Under the pieces are notes generated by a model. That model made no database searches. It was not told the DNA's origin and worked only from the letters and a program-made list of their open reading frames with translations. This document shows, one piece after another, positions 1 to 6,857 of a DNA stretch of 14,183 nt. Each line of letters opens with the position of its first letter. Within the stretch, counting starts at the first letter, position 1. The DNA comes from an uncultured Collinsella sp. (GTDB lineage Bacteria; Actinomycetota; Coriobacteriia; Coriobacteriales; Coriobacteriaceae), in assembly GCA_900550825.1 (NCBI GenBank), contig URTZ01000035.1:1-14183 (forward strand). The letters run 5' to 3'. Position numbers and translations under genes: made by a program.

Positions 1-55
1 ACGGGTTCGAACCCATGAAAGGGCGACAAAAAAGACGGCCAACCGAAGTTGACCG
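1..55 (-). repeat. 55-bp direct repeat, copy 1: duplicated tRNA-Lys downstream terminator region
   Basis: These 55 bases are identical to 1289-1343, the segment just downstream of tRNA-Lys in its transcription direction. The repeat holds the palindrome gggttcgaaccc, a run of A (poly-T on the minus strand) and most of the UUCG-loop terminator hairpin. Identity ends at 55: the outer base pairs of the hairpin are lost here and AT-richer cargo begins. The copy starts at the window edge, so it may extend further left. I read it as a second copy of the tRNA-Lys terminator unit, separated from the first by the traX cargo. Confidence 0.9.
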
Positions 56-59
56 CTTT

Positions 60-251
60 CTATTCTATGCTGGAGCATCCAGAGGGTGCTTCCGAACTCA
101 TTTTCTCGCTGCCATTCATGCTTTCGAAGCATCTTTCGACCTTCGCAGTCTCATGTTTTGAGGATCTGCCGTGTTTATCACTGTTATCAATGAGTGTGTG
201 GAAGTGATCCTCATACAGATTCATGCGATCCGCCAGAGAACTGAGAAGCAT
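60..251 (-). CDS. Short hypothetical ORF or gene remnant downstream of traX
   Basis: A 63-residue frame that I do not recognise. The same frame is open further upstream, back to a stop at 339-341, and reads like ordinary soluble protein (charged, with Asp, Glu, Lys, Arg and His mixed). It has no ATG, GTG or TTG before the ATG at 251. The ribosome binding site is poor: GAGGG about ten bases upstream. It lies downstream of traX on the same strand and uses AGA codons as traX does, so it probably entered with the same cargo. It may be the 3' remnant of a longer gene that lost its start. A chance frame cannot be excluded. Confidence 0.25.
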   Translation of the reverse strand: MLLSSLADRMNLYEDHFHTLIDNSDKHGRSSKHETAKVERCFESMNGSEKMSSEAPSGCSSIE

Positions 252-360
252 CTTTCTGCAGCCCTCGTTGTTTATTCTCGCATCTCTCAGGTCTTCCGGA
301 AATTCACAAGCAGTCTTAGGGTCAATTTGTTTCTGCTTTCAGAGACTTGTTTGAGAGTTT

Positions 361-1158
361 TTAAAGACAGTTCAAAACAATAAGCGAGACACCATAAAGC
401 AGAGCAAGATGTGCCGGATAGAAAATGTAGAAGAAATATTTCAGCTTCAGCCCTCGCTTGCCATTATAAAGATTGATAAGCAACAACGAAATTATCGCGG
501 CAGCAACATCAGGATTAAAAATATTAGCTGTAGTGAACTCAAATCCGCCGCCAATTATATGGCATGACGAAAGGAGCACTGCACATACCGCAGCAAAGAA
601 CATCTTAGCTTTGCTGTCGTGGAATAAATAGAATGCAGCCACAAGCAGAATGCCATACGCACCGCCATCCAGCTTAGTGTATTCAGCTGCCAGTGCCGTC
701 AAAACAATCAGAGCAATTTCTGCAATGTGCCTCTTCCATTTTGAAAGACTTTGAATCTTTTCCAGAATAATCAAAAAGACCAAGGAAAGCAGGAGCTCAT
801 ACATAACATTCTGTTGCCGAAGGTCAAATAGCTGCCCGGTTTGAACGAAATCGTATATGGGCTCCGCAATGATTGCGAAGACAAGCATATTTCGCAGGTA
901 CTTCTTTATGTCATGAGTATGCAAAAATCCCTCAACTATCAAAAAGCAAAATAAGGGAAATGCAATTCTGCCAAGAACATGAAGCACATCCGAAGCCTCG
1001 CTTAGAATCGCCCACTGTTCGTCTGATATCTGATTGTACGATGCGTGAGTCATGATTCCATTGGTCAGGACGATTCTGCTTACATGATCGAGAACCATCG
1101 AGATGGCCGCTATTATCTTTAATGTGCTGCCGCTAATTCCGTATCTATCTGTTTTCAT
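361..1158 (-). CDS. TraX family integral membrane protein
   Basis: A 265-residue polytopic membrane protein of the TraX family. In the F plasmid, TraX N-acetylates the pilin; chromosomal homologues in gut Gram-positives are common but their substrates are unknown. Family hallmarks visible are an N-terminal helix with the DH pair (D24-H25), the segment GRIAFPLFCFLIVEG at 63-77, and the C-terminal YIFYPAHLALLYG at 244-256. About seven to eight hydrophobic segments span the protein. The start has a good ribosome binding site (AAGGA, seven bases upstream). The gene is clearly AT-richer than its neighbours, with AGA, ATA and AAA codons, which suggests horizontal acquisition. It begins only 12 bases after a truncated copy of the tRNA-Lys 3' end (1171-1195). 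No conjugation genes accompany it, so a pilin substrate is not implied. The family call is secure; the role here is unknown. Confidence 0.9.
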   Translation of the reverse strand: MKTDRYGISGSTLKIIAAISMVLDHVSRIVLTNGIMTHASYNQISDEQWAILSEASDVLHVLGRIAFPLFCFLIVEGFLHTHDIKKYLRNMLVFAIIAEPIYDFVQTGQLFDLRQQNVMYELLLSLVFLIILEKIQSLSKWKRHIAEIALIVLTALAAEYTKLDGGAYGILLVAAFYLFHDSKAKMFFAAVCAVLLSSCHIIGGGFEFTTANIFNPDVAAAIISLLLINLYNGKRGLKLKYFFYIFYPAHLALLYGVSLIVLNCL

Positions 1159-1170
1159 TTCTTTTTCCTT

Positions 1171-1195
1171 TCTTTGGGTGGGCCGTCAGGGGTTC
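1171..1195 (-). repeat. Truncated copy of the tRNA-Lys 3' end
   Basis: These 25 bases are identical to 1353-1377. That segment is the last part of tRNA-Lys (half of the T-loop, the T-stem 3' strand, the acceptor 3' strand and the discriminator) plus eight flanking bases. Identity stops inside the T-loop at the TTC/GAAC point. The copies lie 182 bp apart in the same orientation. This resembles an attachment-site half left by insertion at a tRNA 3' end. No integrase is present in the window. Confidence 0.85.
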
Positions 1196-1302
1196 AGCCT
1201 GCTTCGCAGGCGGCCGCTGCGGCGCTTTCGCGCCTTGCGCGCTGCGCTGGCAAACGCTCGCGCGTTTACTCAGCTCCGCGCCCCCCCGACGGGTTCGAAC
1301 CC
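1196..1302. repeat. Hairpin-rich structured repeat unit downstream of tRNA-Lys
   Basis: A non-coding, GC-rich segment between the truncated tRNA copy and the tRNA terminator. It contains, in plus order, a hairpin GCCTGC-ttc-GCAGGC (1197-1211), a gctgcggc box, a hairpin GGCGC-tttc-GCGCC (1221-1234), a shared ccttgc box, a hairpin AAACGC-tcgc-GCGTTT (1252-1267), and the palindrome gggttcgaaccc (1291-1302). The same order of elements occurs next to tRNA-Gly at 10189-10307, with diverged sequence but conserved hairpin positions. It has no credible coding frame. Confidence 0.75.
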
Positions 1303-1343
1303 ATGAAAGGGCGACAAAAAAGACGGCCAACCGAAGTTGACCG
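1289..1343 (-). repeat. 55-bp direct repeat, copy 2 (tRNA-Lys terminator side)
   Basis: Identical to 1-55, with a period of 1288 bp. It covers the gggttcgaaccc palindrome, a 13-base spacer, the A-tract and nearly all of the terminator hairpin. Here the terminator is intact and follows a complete tRNA-Lys, so this is presumably the ancestral copy. Confidence 0.9.
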
Positions 1344-1345
1344 TC
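1316..1345 (-). terminator. Intrinsic terminator of tRNA-Lys
   Basis: Read on the minus strand, a nine-base-pair stem (GACGGTCAA with TTGGCCGTC, one G-U pair) is closed by a C(UUCG)G tetraloop and followed directly by six T residues. It begins 15 bases after the tRNA 3' end. This is a textbook factor-independent terminator. Confidence 0.92.
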
Positions 1346-1360
1346 TCAACAATCTTTGGG

Positions 1361-1433
1361 TGGGCCGTCAGGGGTTCGAACCCTGGACCTTGGGATTAAA
1401 AGTCCCCTGCTCTGCCAGCTGAGCTAACGGCCC
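1361..1433 (-). tRNA. tRNA-Lys (anticodon TTT)
   Basis: A complete 73-base cloverleaf on the minus strand. Acceptor GGGCCGT pairs with ACGGCCC, the discriminator is A, the D-arm is GCTC...GAGC, and the anticodon loop is CTTTTAA (anticodon TTT). The T-arm is CAGGG-TTCGAAC-CCCTG. The base pair 27-43 is a G-A mismatch. CCA is not encoded (the next bases are CCC), so it must be added after transcription. The gene lies 28 bases downstream of the aminopeptidase stop codon. Confidence 0.97.
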
Positions 1434-1442
1434 GCGGGTGGC

Positions 1443-1471
1443 ATTGTACCACGGTCTGGGACTATTCCCAA
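1443..1471 (-). promoter_or_regulatory. Promoter of tRNA-Lys
   Basis: On the minus strand, TTGGGA (1466-1471) and TACAAT (1443-1448) are separated by exactly 17 bases. TACAAT ends nine bases before the tRNA 5' end. The -35 box lies inside the last codons of the aminopeptidase gene. No terminator separates that gene from the tRNA, so some read-through transcription is also likely. Confidence 0.7.
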
Positions 1472-2742
1472 CTCCATTGGCCGTTCTGGAAAATCACAAC
1501 TTCACGTCCATCAGGCGTAATGCCCGTAATATCGATATCGTCCGTGCCAATCATAAAGTCGACATGCGTGCTCGAGACGTTAACGCCATGCTCCAGGAGC
1601 TCCTCTTTGGACATATCATATCCACCCTCGATGCATTCGGGGAAGCCGACTCCCAGCGCAAGATGACAGCTGGCGTTCTCGTCATAGAGCGTATCATAGA
1701 ACAGAACGCCACTTTCGCGGATCGGCGTGTTCTTGGAAATGAGCGCGACCTCTCCCAGGTGAGCAGCGCCCTCGTCAGTATCGATGATACTTGCGAGCGT
1801 TGCCTTGCCCACGCGGGCGTCGTAGTCCACCACGCGGCCGCCCTCGAACTTAATCCAAAAATCGTCAACCTTGTTACCGTGGTGGATGAGCGGCATGGCC
1901 GAGTACACGATACCGTCGGCGCGCATGCGATCGGGCGAGGTGAAAACCTCCTCGGTGGGGATGTTGGGGAAGAAGGGGTGTCCATCGGGCGTCTTGCCCT
2001 TGCCACCGGCCCACTCGTGACCCTTCGTCATGCCAATCGTCAGATCGGTTCCATTTGCCGAGGTGTAATGCAGCCGGTCAAAACGATTGTCGTTCAGGAA
2101 GCGCAAGTTCTTTTCGAACGCTGCGTCATGAAGCTCCCAGTCGCTCTCCGGGTCCTGGCCATCGGCGCGAGCGGTGTGCAGAATCGCATTCCACAGCTTA
2201 TAGATTGCAACCTCATCGGCGTCTCCCGGGAACACCTCGCGCGCCCAAGCCACGACCGGAGCGCCGGCGATGCACCACGGGTTGATGTTGTAGTCCAGTC
2301 CACGGCGGAAGACCTTGCACTGCGTGTTCCTTGCCTTAGAAGCTGCAGCGGGCTTGGCGGGATCGATACCCTTGAGAGCCGCAGGATCCGCACCCTCGAT
2401 AAAAATAAAGCAGGCACCGTCCTGGGCCAGGGAATCCAGCTGCAGGCGCTTCCACTCGGGCGTCTGCTCAAAATAGCTTTTCTCGACATGCTCGTACGTG
2501 AGCCTCGTCACGGCATCATCGGCCCAAATGACCGTCACGTGGCCAGCGCCGGCGGCATAAGCCTCCGCAACCACCACGCGGGCAAAGGGCGCGCACTCGA
2601 CCGGAGACTGAACGACAACCTCCTGGCCGGGCTTAACGTTTACGCCCTTGCGGACAACCAGGCGCGCATAGTTTTTAATCTTGGGCTCCAGGGACTTCAT
2701 ACCCTCCAGGGCCTCTTCGACCGTCAGGGCAGCTCGAATCAT
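1462..2742 (-). CDS. ampS: Aminopeptidase, peptidase family M29 (AmpS/PepS type)
   Basis: A 426-residue cytosolic metallo-aminopeptidase of family M29 (thermophilic AmpT and Bacillus AmpS relatives are about 410 residues). It removes N-terminal residues from peptides using two divalent metal ions. The expected ligands are visible: E265 in NIPTEEVF, E331 in HLGEVAL, H360 in DENASCH, and H393 and D395 in THVDFMIG, with near-family spacing. I chose the ATG at 2742 because GGAG sits six bases upstream. An ATG at 2754 in the same frame has no ribosome binding site. No signal peptide is seen. The upstream membrane-protein gene ends with a terminator at 2771-2801, so this gene probably has its own transcription start in that short gap, although I see no convincing promoter boxes. 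Family assignment is firm; substrate preference cannot be read from sequence. Confidence 0.93.
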   Translation of the reverse strand: MIRAALTVEEALEGMKSLEPKIKNYARLVVRKGVNVKPGQEVVVQSPVECAPFARVVVAEAYAAGAGHVTVIWADDAVTRLTYEHVEKSYFEQTPEWKRLQLDSLAQDGACFIFIEGADPAALKGIDPAKPAAASKARNTQCKVFRRGLDYNINPWCIAGAPVVAWAREVFPGDADEVAIYKLWNAILHTARADGQDPESDWELHDAAFEKNLRFLNDNRFDRLHYTSANGTDLTIGMTKGHEWAGGKGKTPDGHPFFPNIPTEEVFTSPDRMRADGIVYSAMPLIHHGNKVDDFWIKFEGGRVVDYDARVGKATLASIIDTDEGAAHLGEVALISKNTPIRESGVLFYDTLYDENASCHLALGVGFPECIEGGYDMSKEELLEHGVNVSSTHVDFMIGTDDIDITGITPDGREVVIFQNGQWSWE

Positions 2743-2770
2743 GTGCCACTCCATCTATCTATAGAACAGT

Positions 2771-2801
2771 AAAAAGGCGCGCCGCAAAAACGACGCGCCT
2801 T
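2771..2801 (-). terminator. Intrinsic terminator after the purC/membrane-protein operon
   Basis: On the minus strand an eight-base-pair stem AAGGCGCG/CGCGCCTT with a 12-base loop is followed by TTTTT. It begins about 30 bases after the stop codon at 2832 and lies ahead of the aminopeptidase start. Confidence 0.85.
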
Positions 2802-2831
2802 ATATCTTAGCGATAAGTATGTATGCAAACG

Positions 2832-3407
2832 CTACTTCTTCTTGGAGTCCTTCTTGTCCTCCTCGGCAGCTGCGCGCTCGATAAGAGCGTTGAGCTTGTT
2901 CTCGGACATGCCCTCGGCCTGCGCGCGGTACATGTTGCGCAAGGGACGAATACGAGCGAAGTCGTAGATAAAGTCACCTAGGATGATGACATAGGACAAA
3001 ACGATGCCGACCATCTGGACAGGGCTGGACACCATGCCAGCGGGAGCGAAGTACAGCGAGGCCCAAATTGCCACGACGAGCACCATGCCAATGGCGAGCA
3101 CAATCCACCAGATGCGACGGCGCTTGGTGTAGTCCTCGTCCTGCTTGAGGAGGATATTCGACACCGTATAGATGCGGTCCTCCTTGGCGCGCTGCTTAGC
3201 CTTGCGGGCGCGCTTCTCCTCTTTAGAGAGGCCCTCGAGGTTCTCGCCCTTCTCGAGCTCTTTGCGGCGTGCCTTAGACGAAGCCGGCACGACGCGAACG
3301 GAGCTCGCTGCTTGGCGGGCGGGCTTAGCAGATGCGGCAGACTTGCGCGCAACCCCGGTAACTTCGTGGGATTGCGTGCGCTTGTTCGTGGCGCTACGGG
3401 TACTCAC
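2832..3407 (-). CDS. Conserved-type hypothetical membrane protein with basic N-terminal tail
   Basis: A 191-residue protein of unassigned family. Residues 1-98 form a hydrophilic, Ala/Lys/Arg/Ser-rich tail; the KEEKRARKAKQRAKED stretch at 62-77 is strongly helical and charged. Two membrane helices follow at about 99-120 and 129-150, then a short charged C-terminus ending in lysines. It resembles small two-helix actinobacterial membrane proteins with a cytoplasmic basic arm, for which no function is established. The start is GTG at 3407, placed directly after the purC stop codon (TAAGTG), with AGGAG nine bases upstream inside the end of purC. It is therefore almost certainly translationally coupled to purC. 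The adjacency does not by itself imply a role in purine metabolism. Confidence 0.85.
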   Translation of the reverse strand: MSTRSATNKRTQSHEVTGVARKSAASAKPARQAASSVRVVPASSKARRKELEKGENLEGLSKEEKRARKAKQRAKEDRIYTVSNILLKQDEDYTKRRRIWWIVLAIGMVLVVAIWASLYFAPAGMVSSPVQMVGIVLSYVIILGDFIYDFARIRPLRNMYRAQAEGMSENKLNALIERAAAEEDKKDSKKK

Positions 3408-4295
3408 TTATGCGTTCTCCTTCATGCTTGTGAACTGGGAGCCCGTGATGATCTGGAAGGCCTCGCGATAGCGCTCGGACGTGCCATCGATGACCTCGGC
3501 GGGCAGGTGCGGGGTCTCCCCCGTCATATCCCAGTTGGCCTTGAGCCAATTGCGGACGAATTGCTTGTCGTAGCTAGGCTGGATCTTGCCCTCCTCGTAG
3601 CTGGCAGCAGGCCAGAAACGGCTGGAGTCGGGCGTGAGGCACTCGTCGATCAGCGTGACCTTGCCATCGATGACACCAAACTCGAACTTGGTGTCGGCAA
3701 TGATGATGCCACGGGTCGCGGCGTACTCGGCAGCGGCCTTGTAGATCTTGAGGGAAAGGTCACGAATCTGCGTGGCGATGTCCTCGCCCACGATCTCGCA
3801 GCAACGCTCGAACGAGATGTTCTCGTCGTGGTCACCGATCTCGGCCTTCGTGGACGGCGTGAACAACGGCTCGGGAAGCTTGGAAGCCTCGATCAGGCCC
3901 TCAGGCAGCTGGATGCCGCAGACGGTGCCGTTCTCGTCGTAGGTCTTCTTGCCCGAACCGGTCAGATAGCCGCGGACGATGCACTCGATAGGAATCGTCT
4001 GGGCCTTCTTAACCAGCATGGCGCGGCCAGCGAGGTAGTCACGATACTCAGCAAACTCCTCGGGGAAATCCGCCGGGTCGATGGAAACGAGATGGTTGGG
4101 AACGATGTCGGCAAACTTATCGAACCAGAATGCCGAGATGCGATTGAGCACCTCTCCCTTAAACGGAATCTCGTCGGGAAGAATGAAGTCGAACGCAGAA
4201 ATGCGGTCGGTGGCGACCATCAGCAGGTTTTCACCGGCATCGTAAATATCACGAACCTTGCCACGGGAATCCGGACGACGCTCCATCGTTGTCAC
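3408..4295 (-). CDS. purC: Phosphoribosylaminoimidazole-succinocarboxamide (SAICAR) synthetase
   Basis: A 295-residue cytosolic enzyme that joins CAIR and aspartate with ATP to make SAICAR in de novo purine synthesis. SAICAR is the substrate of PurB, which is also encoded in this window. Seen are the N-terminal ATP-binding SRGKVRDIYD, the TDRISAFDF block, the family signature IIADTKFEFG (about 198-207), and QPSYDKQFVRNWL near the C-terminus. Its length matches the approximately 290-300-residue form of the family. I chose the GTG at 4295 because AAGGAG lies eight bases upstream. The GTG at 4304 overlaps that ribosome binding site, and the ATG at 4286 is too far from it. The stop codon abuts the GTG of the next gene, forming a two-gene operon that ends at the terminator at 2771-2801. 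Confidence 0.97.
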   Translation of the reverse strand: MTTMERRPDSRGKVRDIYDAGENLLMVATDRISAFDFILPDEIPFKGEVLNRISAFWFDKFADIVPNHLVSIDPADFPEEFAEYRDYLAGRAMLVKKAQTIPIECIVRGYLTGSGKKTYDENGTVCGIQLPEGLIEASKLPEPLFTPSTKAEIGDHDENISFERCCEIVGEDIATQIRDLSLKIYKAAAEYAATRGIIIADTKFEFGVIDGKVTLIDECLTPDSSRFWPAASYEEGKIQPSYDKQFVRNWLKANWDMTGETPHLPAEVIDGTSERYREAFQIITGSQFTSMKENA

Positions 4296-4326
4296 GTGAG
4301 TCACTCCTTACCTAAATACGACAGAA

Positions 4327-4346
4327 ATGCGGGTTCTTTCCCGCAT
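4327..4346 (-). terminator. Hairpin between the histidine kinase and purC, possible terminator
   Basis: A seven-base-pair stem ATGCGGG/CCCGCAT with a six-base loop lies in the 109-base gap after the kinase stop codon. On the minus strand it is followed by TTTCTGT, which is only a weak T-tract. It could end the two-component operon or act as a leader element for purC, whose ribosome binding site is about 17 bases further on. Confidence 0.45.
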
Positions 4347-4404
4347 GTTTTCGCAAACTCGGAGCGGCAGGGACGCGGCCCCTCCTTCACCGAATAGCGA
4401 AAAG

Positions 4405-5970
4405 CTAGTGCTCCATTGTAGTAGATGCCGCGTCCGCCGTGTGCTCGCGGGGCAGATGAATTGTAAAAGTCGTACCCTTTCCAAGCTCCGACTCCACGGA
4501 TATGTAGCCATGGTGACGCTCGACGATCTGCTTGGTCACGGCGAGGCCGACGCCCAGGCCGCCAGCTTCGCGGGCGCGGCTGGCATCGGCGCGCCAAAAC
4601 CGCCCGAAAATGCGCGACAGATCGTCCTTGGCAATACCGATGCCGGTATCAGAAACGGCAATGCTGACGTGCCTGCGGTCACTGAGCACCGACACCACGA
4701 CCCAACCGCCCTCGGGGGTGTAGCGCATGGCGTTGCTCATGAGGTTGATAACACATTGCGTGATCATGTCGGGATCGGCCTCGACGACATCGTCGTGCCC
4801 TTGGGTTTCATCTGCAAAGCGAAGACGAAGGTCACGGTCGGCAAACAGACGCTCCTGGCCGTTCACAATCGATCGCACGAACGGAACCATGTCCACCGGT
4901 TCTAGATTGAGCGGAGCCGTGCTGTTTTCCATACGCGATAGGTCGAGCATCTGCTGCACCAGACGAGCCAGGCGACGCGTCTCGGAAGCAACGGTCTCCA
5001 AATGCTCATCGTCGGTGGGATACACGCCATCCTGCATGGCCTCGACCGTTGCGAGCATGGCCATAAGCGGCGTGCGAAGCTCGTGTGCAACGTCTGAGGT
5101 CAGGCGCTTCTCGTGTTTCATATCCTTCTCGAGCGAGGTGGCCATCTCATCGAAGGTCTCACCCAGCTGATCGATCTCGTCATCACCGCGCAGCCCCGTG
5201 CGAGCCGACAGGTCGCCGTCACGGATTTGCTTTGCGGTACTGGTGATGCGATGAATCGGTTTGGTGAGCATGCGCGACACGAGCGATCCGATAACGACCG
5301 AAATGCAGATTGCAACAACCGCGGCGAGGGCCATGGCGTTAAAGGTCTTCTCCCTAAACGCAGAGTCCGCCTTGGTGAGCAGAGCGTCGGAGCCGATGGC
5401 CCACAGCTTTACCTGTCCGACATGCTCGCCGGAAGACGTTACAATCTCGACGTTAGCAACGCTATCGGAGTCGGTTGGAGCAGACGAGACCGGGCTATGC
5501 GATGCCCTCTTGCCGCTCGTGTCGTCGGTCGTAGCCTGGTTTTCGCGTACATCGGCGGTGGCGCTTGCCGAGGGCCAGGAATCGTCATAAACGATCACAC
5601 CCTTTTTATTGACGACCTGCATGCCCAGATCGTCGGAAACCAAACTCGACGTTGCGACCGTGCGCAGTTCTCCCGCGGTCCAAGAGCCATTTTCCTCATA
5701 TGAGGTCGCCAACTTCTCGGCAGCGGAATTTGCGATTTCGACGATATTGGAGCGTGTGTAATCCGAAAAGACCGTGCCCCACACAACAGAGACAACGCCC
5801 ACCAGCACCAATACCGTCATGAGCGATGTCAGAGCAAAAGCAAGTGCCATGCGCGAGGGATAGCTCATCGTTGGCCGTGAATCGGAACGAGGCGTGTTCC
5901 AACTAGCCTTGGAACCCGCCTCGCTCTCCTGCTTGTGCTTTTGTCCGATTTCAAAGCGCGCAGGTGTCAT
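4405..5970 (-). CDS. Two-component sensor histidine kinase (HAMP-HisKA-HATPase)
   Basis: A 521-residue membrane kinase that should autophosphorylate on histidine and pass the phosphate to the response regulator encoded just upstream. The order is a cytoplasmic tail (1-40), TM1 (about 41-64), an extracellular sensor region (about 65-209) with a Ser/Asp/Thr-rich low-complexity stretch at 134-170, TM2 (about 210-232), HAMP (about 233-283), and HisKA with H296 in SDVAHELRTP. The HATPase has the N box NLMSNAMRYTPEGG (N413), the G1 box DTGIGI (441-446) and the G2 box GGLGVGL (470-476). All catalytic motifs are intact. The gene starts 11 bases after the regulator stop, with AGGG nine bases before its ATG. 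The signal sensed is unknown; the extracellular domain has no motif I recognise. Confidence 0.95.
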   Translation of the reverse strand: MTPARFEIGQKHKQESEAGSKASWNTPRSDSRPTMSYPSRMALAFALTSLMTVLVLVGVVSVVWGTVFSDYTRSNIVEIANSAAEKLATSYEENGSWTAGELRTVATSSLVSDDLGMQVVNKKGVIVYDDSWPSASATADVRENQATTDDTSGKRASHSPVSSAPTDSDSVANVEIVTSSGEHVGQVKLWAIGSDALLTKADSAFREKTFNAMALAAVVAICISVVIGSLVSRMLTKPIHRITSTAKQIRDGDLSARTGLRGDDEIDQLGETFDEMATSLEKDMKHEKRLTSDVAHELRTPLMAMLATVEAMQDGVYPTDDEHLETVASETRRLARLVQQMLDLSRMENSTAPLNLEPVDMVPFVRSIVNGQERLFADRDLRLRFADETQGHDDVVEADPDMITQCVINLMSNAMRYTPEGGWVVVSVLSDRRHVSIAVSDTGIGIAKDDLSRIFGRFWRADASRAREAGGLGVGLAVTKQIVERHHGYISVESELGKGTTFTIHLPREHTADAASTTMEH

Positions 5971-5981
5971 ATGTGATTTCC

Positions 5982-6704
5982 CTATTTCTCGTCCGACTTA
6001 TCGGTCTTGGCCGGAGCCTCGAAGCGATAGCCGACACCATGGACGGTGTAGAGCCACTTGGGCTTCTTGGGATCATCGCCCAGCTTGGCGCGAAGATTCT
6101 TCACGTGGCTATCGATGGTGCGCTCATAGCCCTCAAAGTCATACCCGAGCACTTTCTCGACCAGCTCCATGCGGTTATACACACGGCCGGGATGGCGGGC
6201 AAGCGTGGTGAGCAGCTTGAACTCGGAAGCCGTCAGATCGACTTCCTTGCCCTCGACCAAGATCTTGTGGCCCGAGATATCGATGACCAGATCGCCGAAG
6301 TCGAGTACCTCGACGGCGGGCTCGTCGGCCTGATGGGCACGGCGGAACAGAGCGCGAACGCGGGCGACGAGCTCGCGCGGCGAGAACGGCTTAATCAGAT
6401 AGTCGTCGGCGCCGAGCTCAAGACCGATAATACGGTCCTCGATCTCGCCCTTAGCCGTCAGCATGATGATGGGGACATCCGAGGTATCGCGAATGGTGCG
6501 GCAAACGCGCTCGCCGGGGATCTTGGGGAGCATAAGGTCGAGCACGACCAGGTCGAACTGATGCTTCTCGAACTCCTCGATCGCGGACTGGCCATCGCCG
6601 ACGCCCACAACCCAGTAGCCTTCGCGCTCGAGATAGGCAGCGACGGCGTCACGGATTGCCTTCTCATCCTCGACCAGCAGAATCTTTTTTGCATCTGAAG
6701 CCAT
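5982..6704 (-). CDS. OmpR/PhoB-family response regulator
   Basis: A 240-residue DNA-binding regulator partnered with the downstream kinase. The receiver domain (1 to about 120) carries the acidic pocket E12-D13, the phosphoacceptor D56 in VVLDLMLP, T83 in MLTAKGE and K105 in LIKPFSPREL. The C-terminal winged helix (about 140-230) carries LTASEFKLLTTLARHPGRV, the recognition-helix region RTIDSHVKNLRAKLG, and the wing YTVHGVGYRFE. I chose the ATG at 6704, which has AGGGGGG seven bases upstream. A TTG at 6725 in the same frame would overlap that site. The 153-base gap upstream of it holds a small hairpin (6771-6786) and presumably the operon promoter, but I cannot identify the boxes with confidence. 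Target genes are unknown. Confidence 0.96.
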   Translation of the reverse strand: MASDAKKILLVEDEKAIRDAVAAYLEREGYWVVGVGDGQSAIEEFEKHQFDLVVLDLMLPKIPGERVCRTIRDTSDVPIIMLTAKGEIEDRIIGLELGADDYLIKPFSPRELVARVRALFRRAHQADEPAVEVLDFGDLVIDISGHKILVEGKEVDLTASEFKLLTTLARHPGRVYNRMELVEKVLGYDFEGYERTIDSHVKNLRAKLGDDPKKPKWLYTVHGVGYRFEAPAKTDKSDEK

Positions 6705-6857
6705 AACACGGCCCCCCTGTCTCAATTAGCTAAGAACAAGCCCATTTTAACGCACCTGAACCCGCCAGATGCCGCTATGACGCGGCAGCTCGGCGGGCGG
6801 TACTCACAATTACAACGCGTTTATTCCCCTGTTGGCGCCTTTTTAACCCCTCTAAGC

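Noticed and set aside
361..1158. Conjugation module around traX
   Set aside because: No relaxase, coupling protein, pilin or integrase gene lies in the window. TraX homologues often occur alone in chromosomes.
1174..1422. Plus-strand frame ending in WVGRQGFEPWTLGLK...
   Set aside because: It is the antisense translation of the tRNA-Lys gene and its truncated copy, a well-known type of spurious protein.
1438..2772. Long plus-strand frame opposite the M29 aminopeptidase
   Set aside because: It is a shadow frame in GC-rich DNA. The minus-strand frame carries all M29 metal-ligand motifs and a good ribosome binding site.
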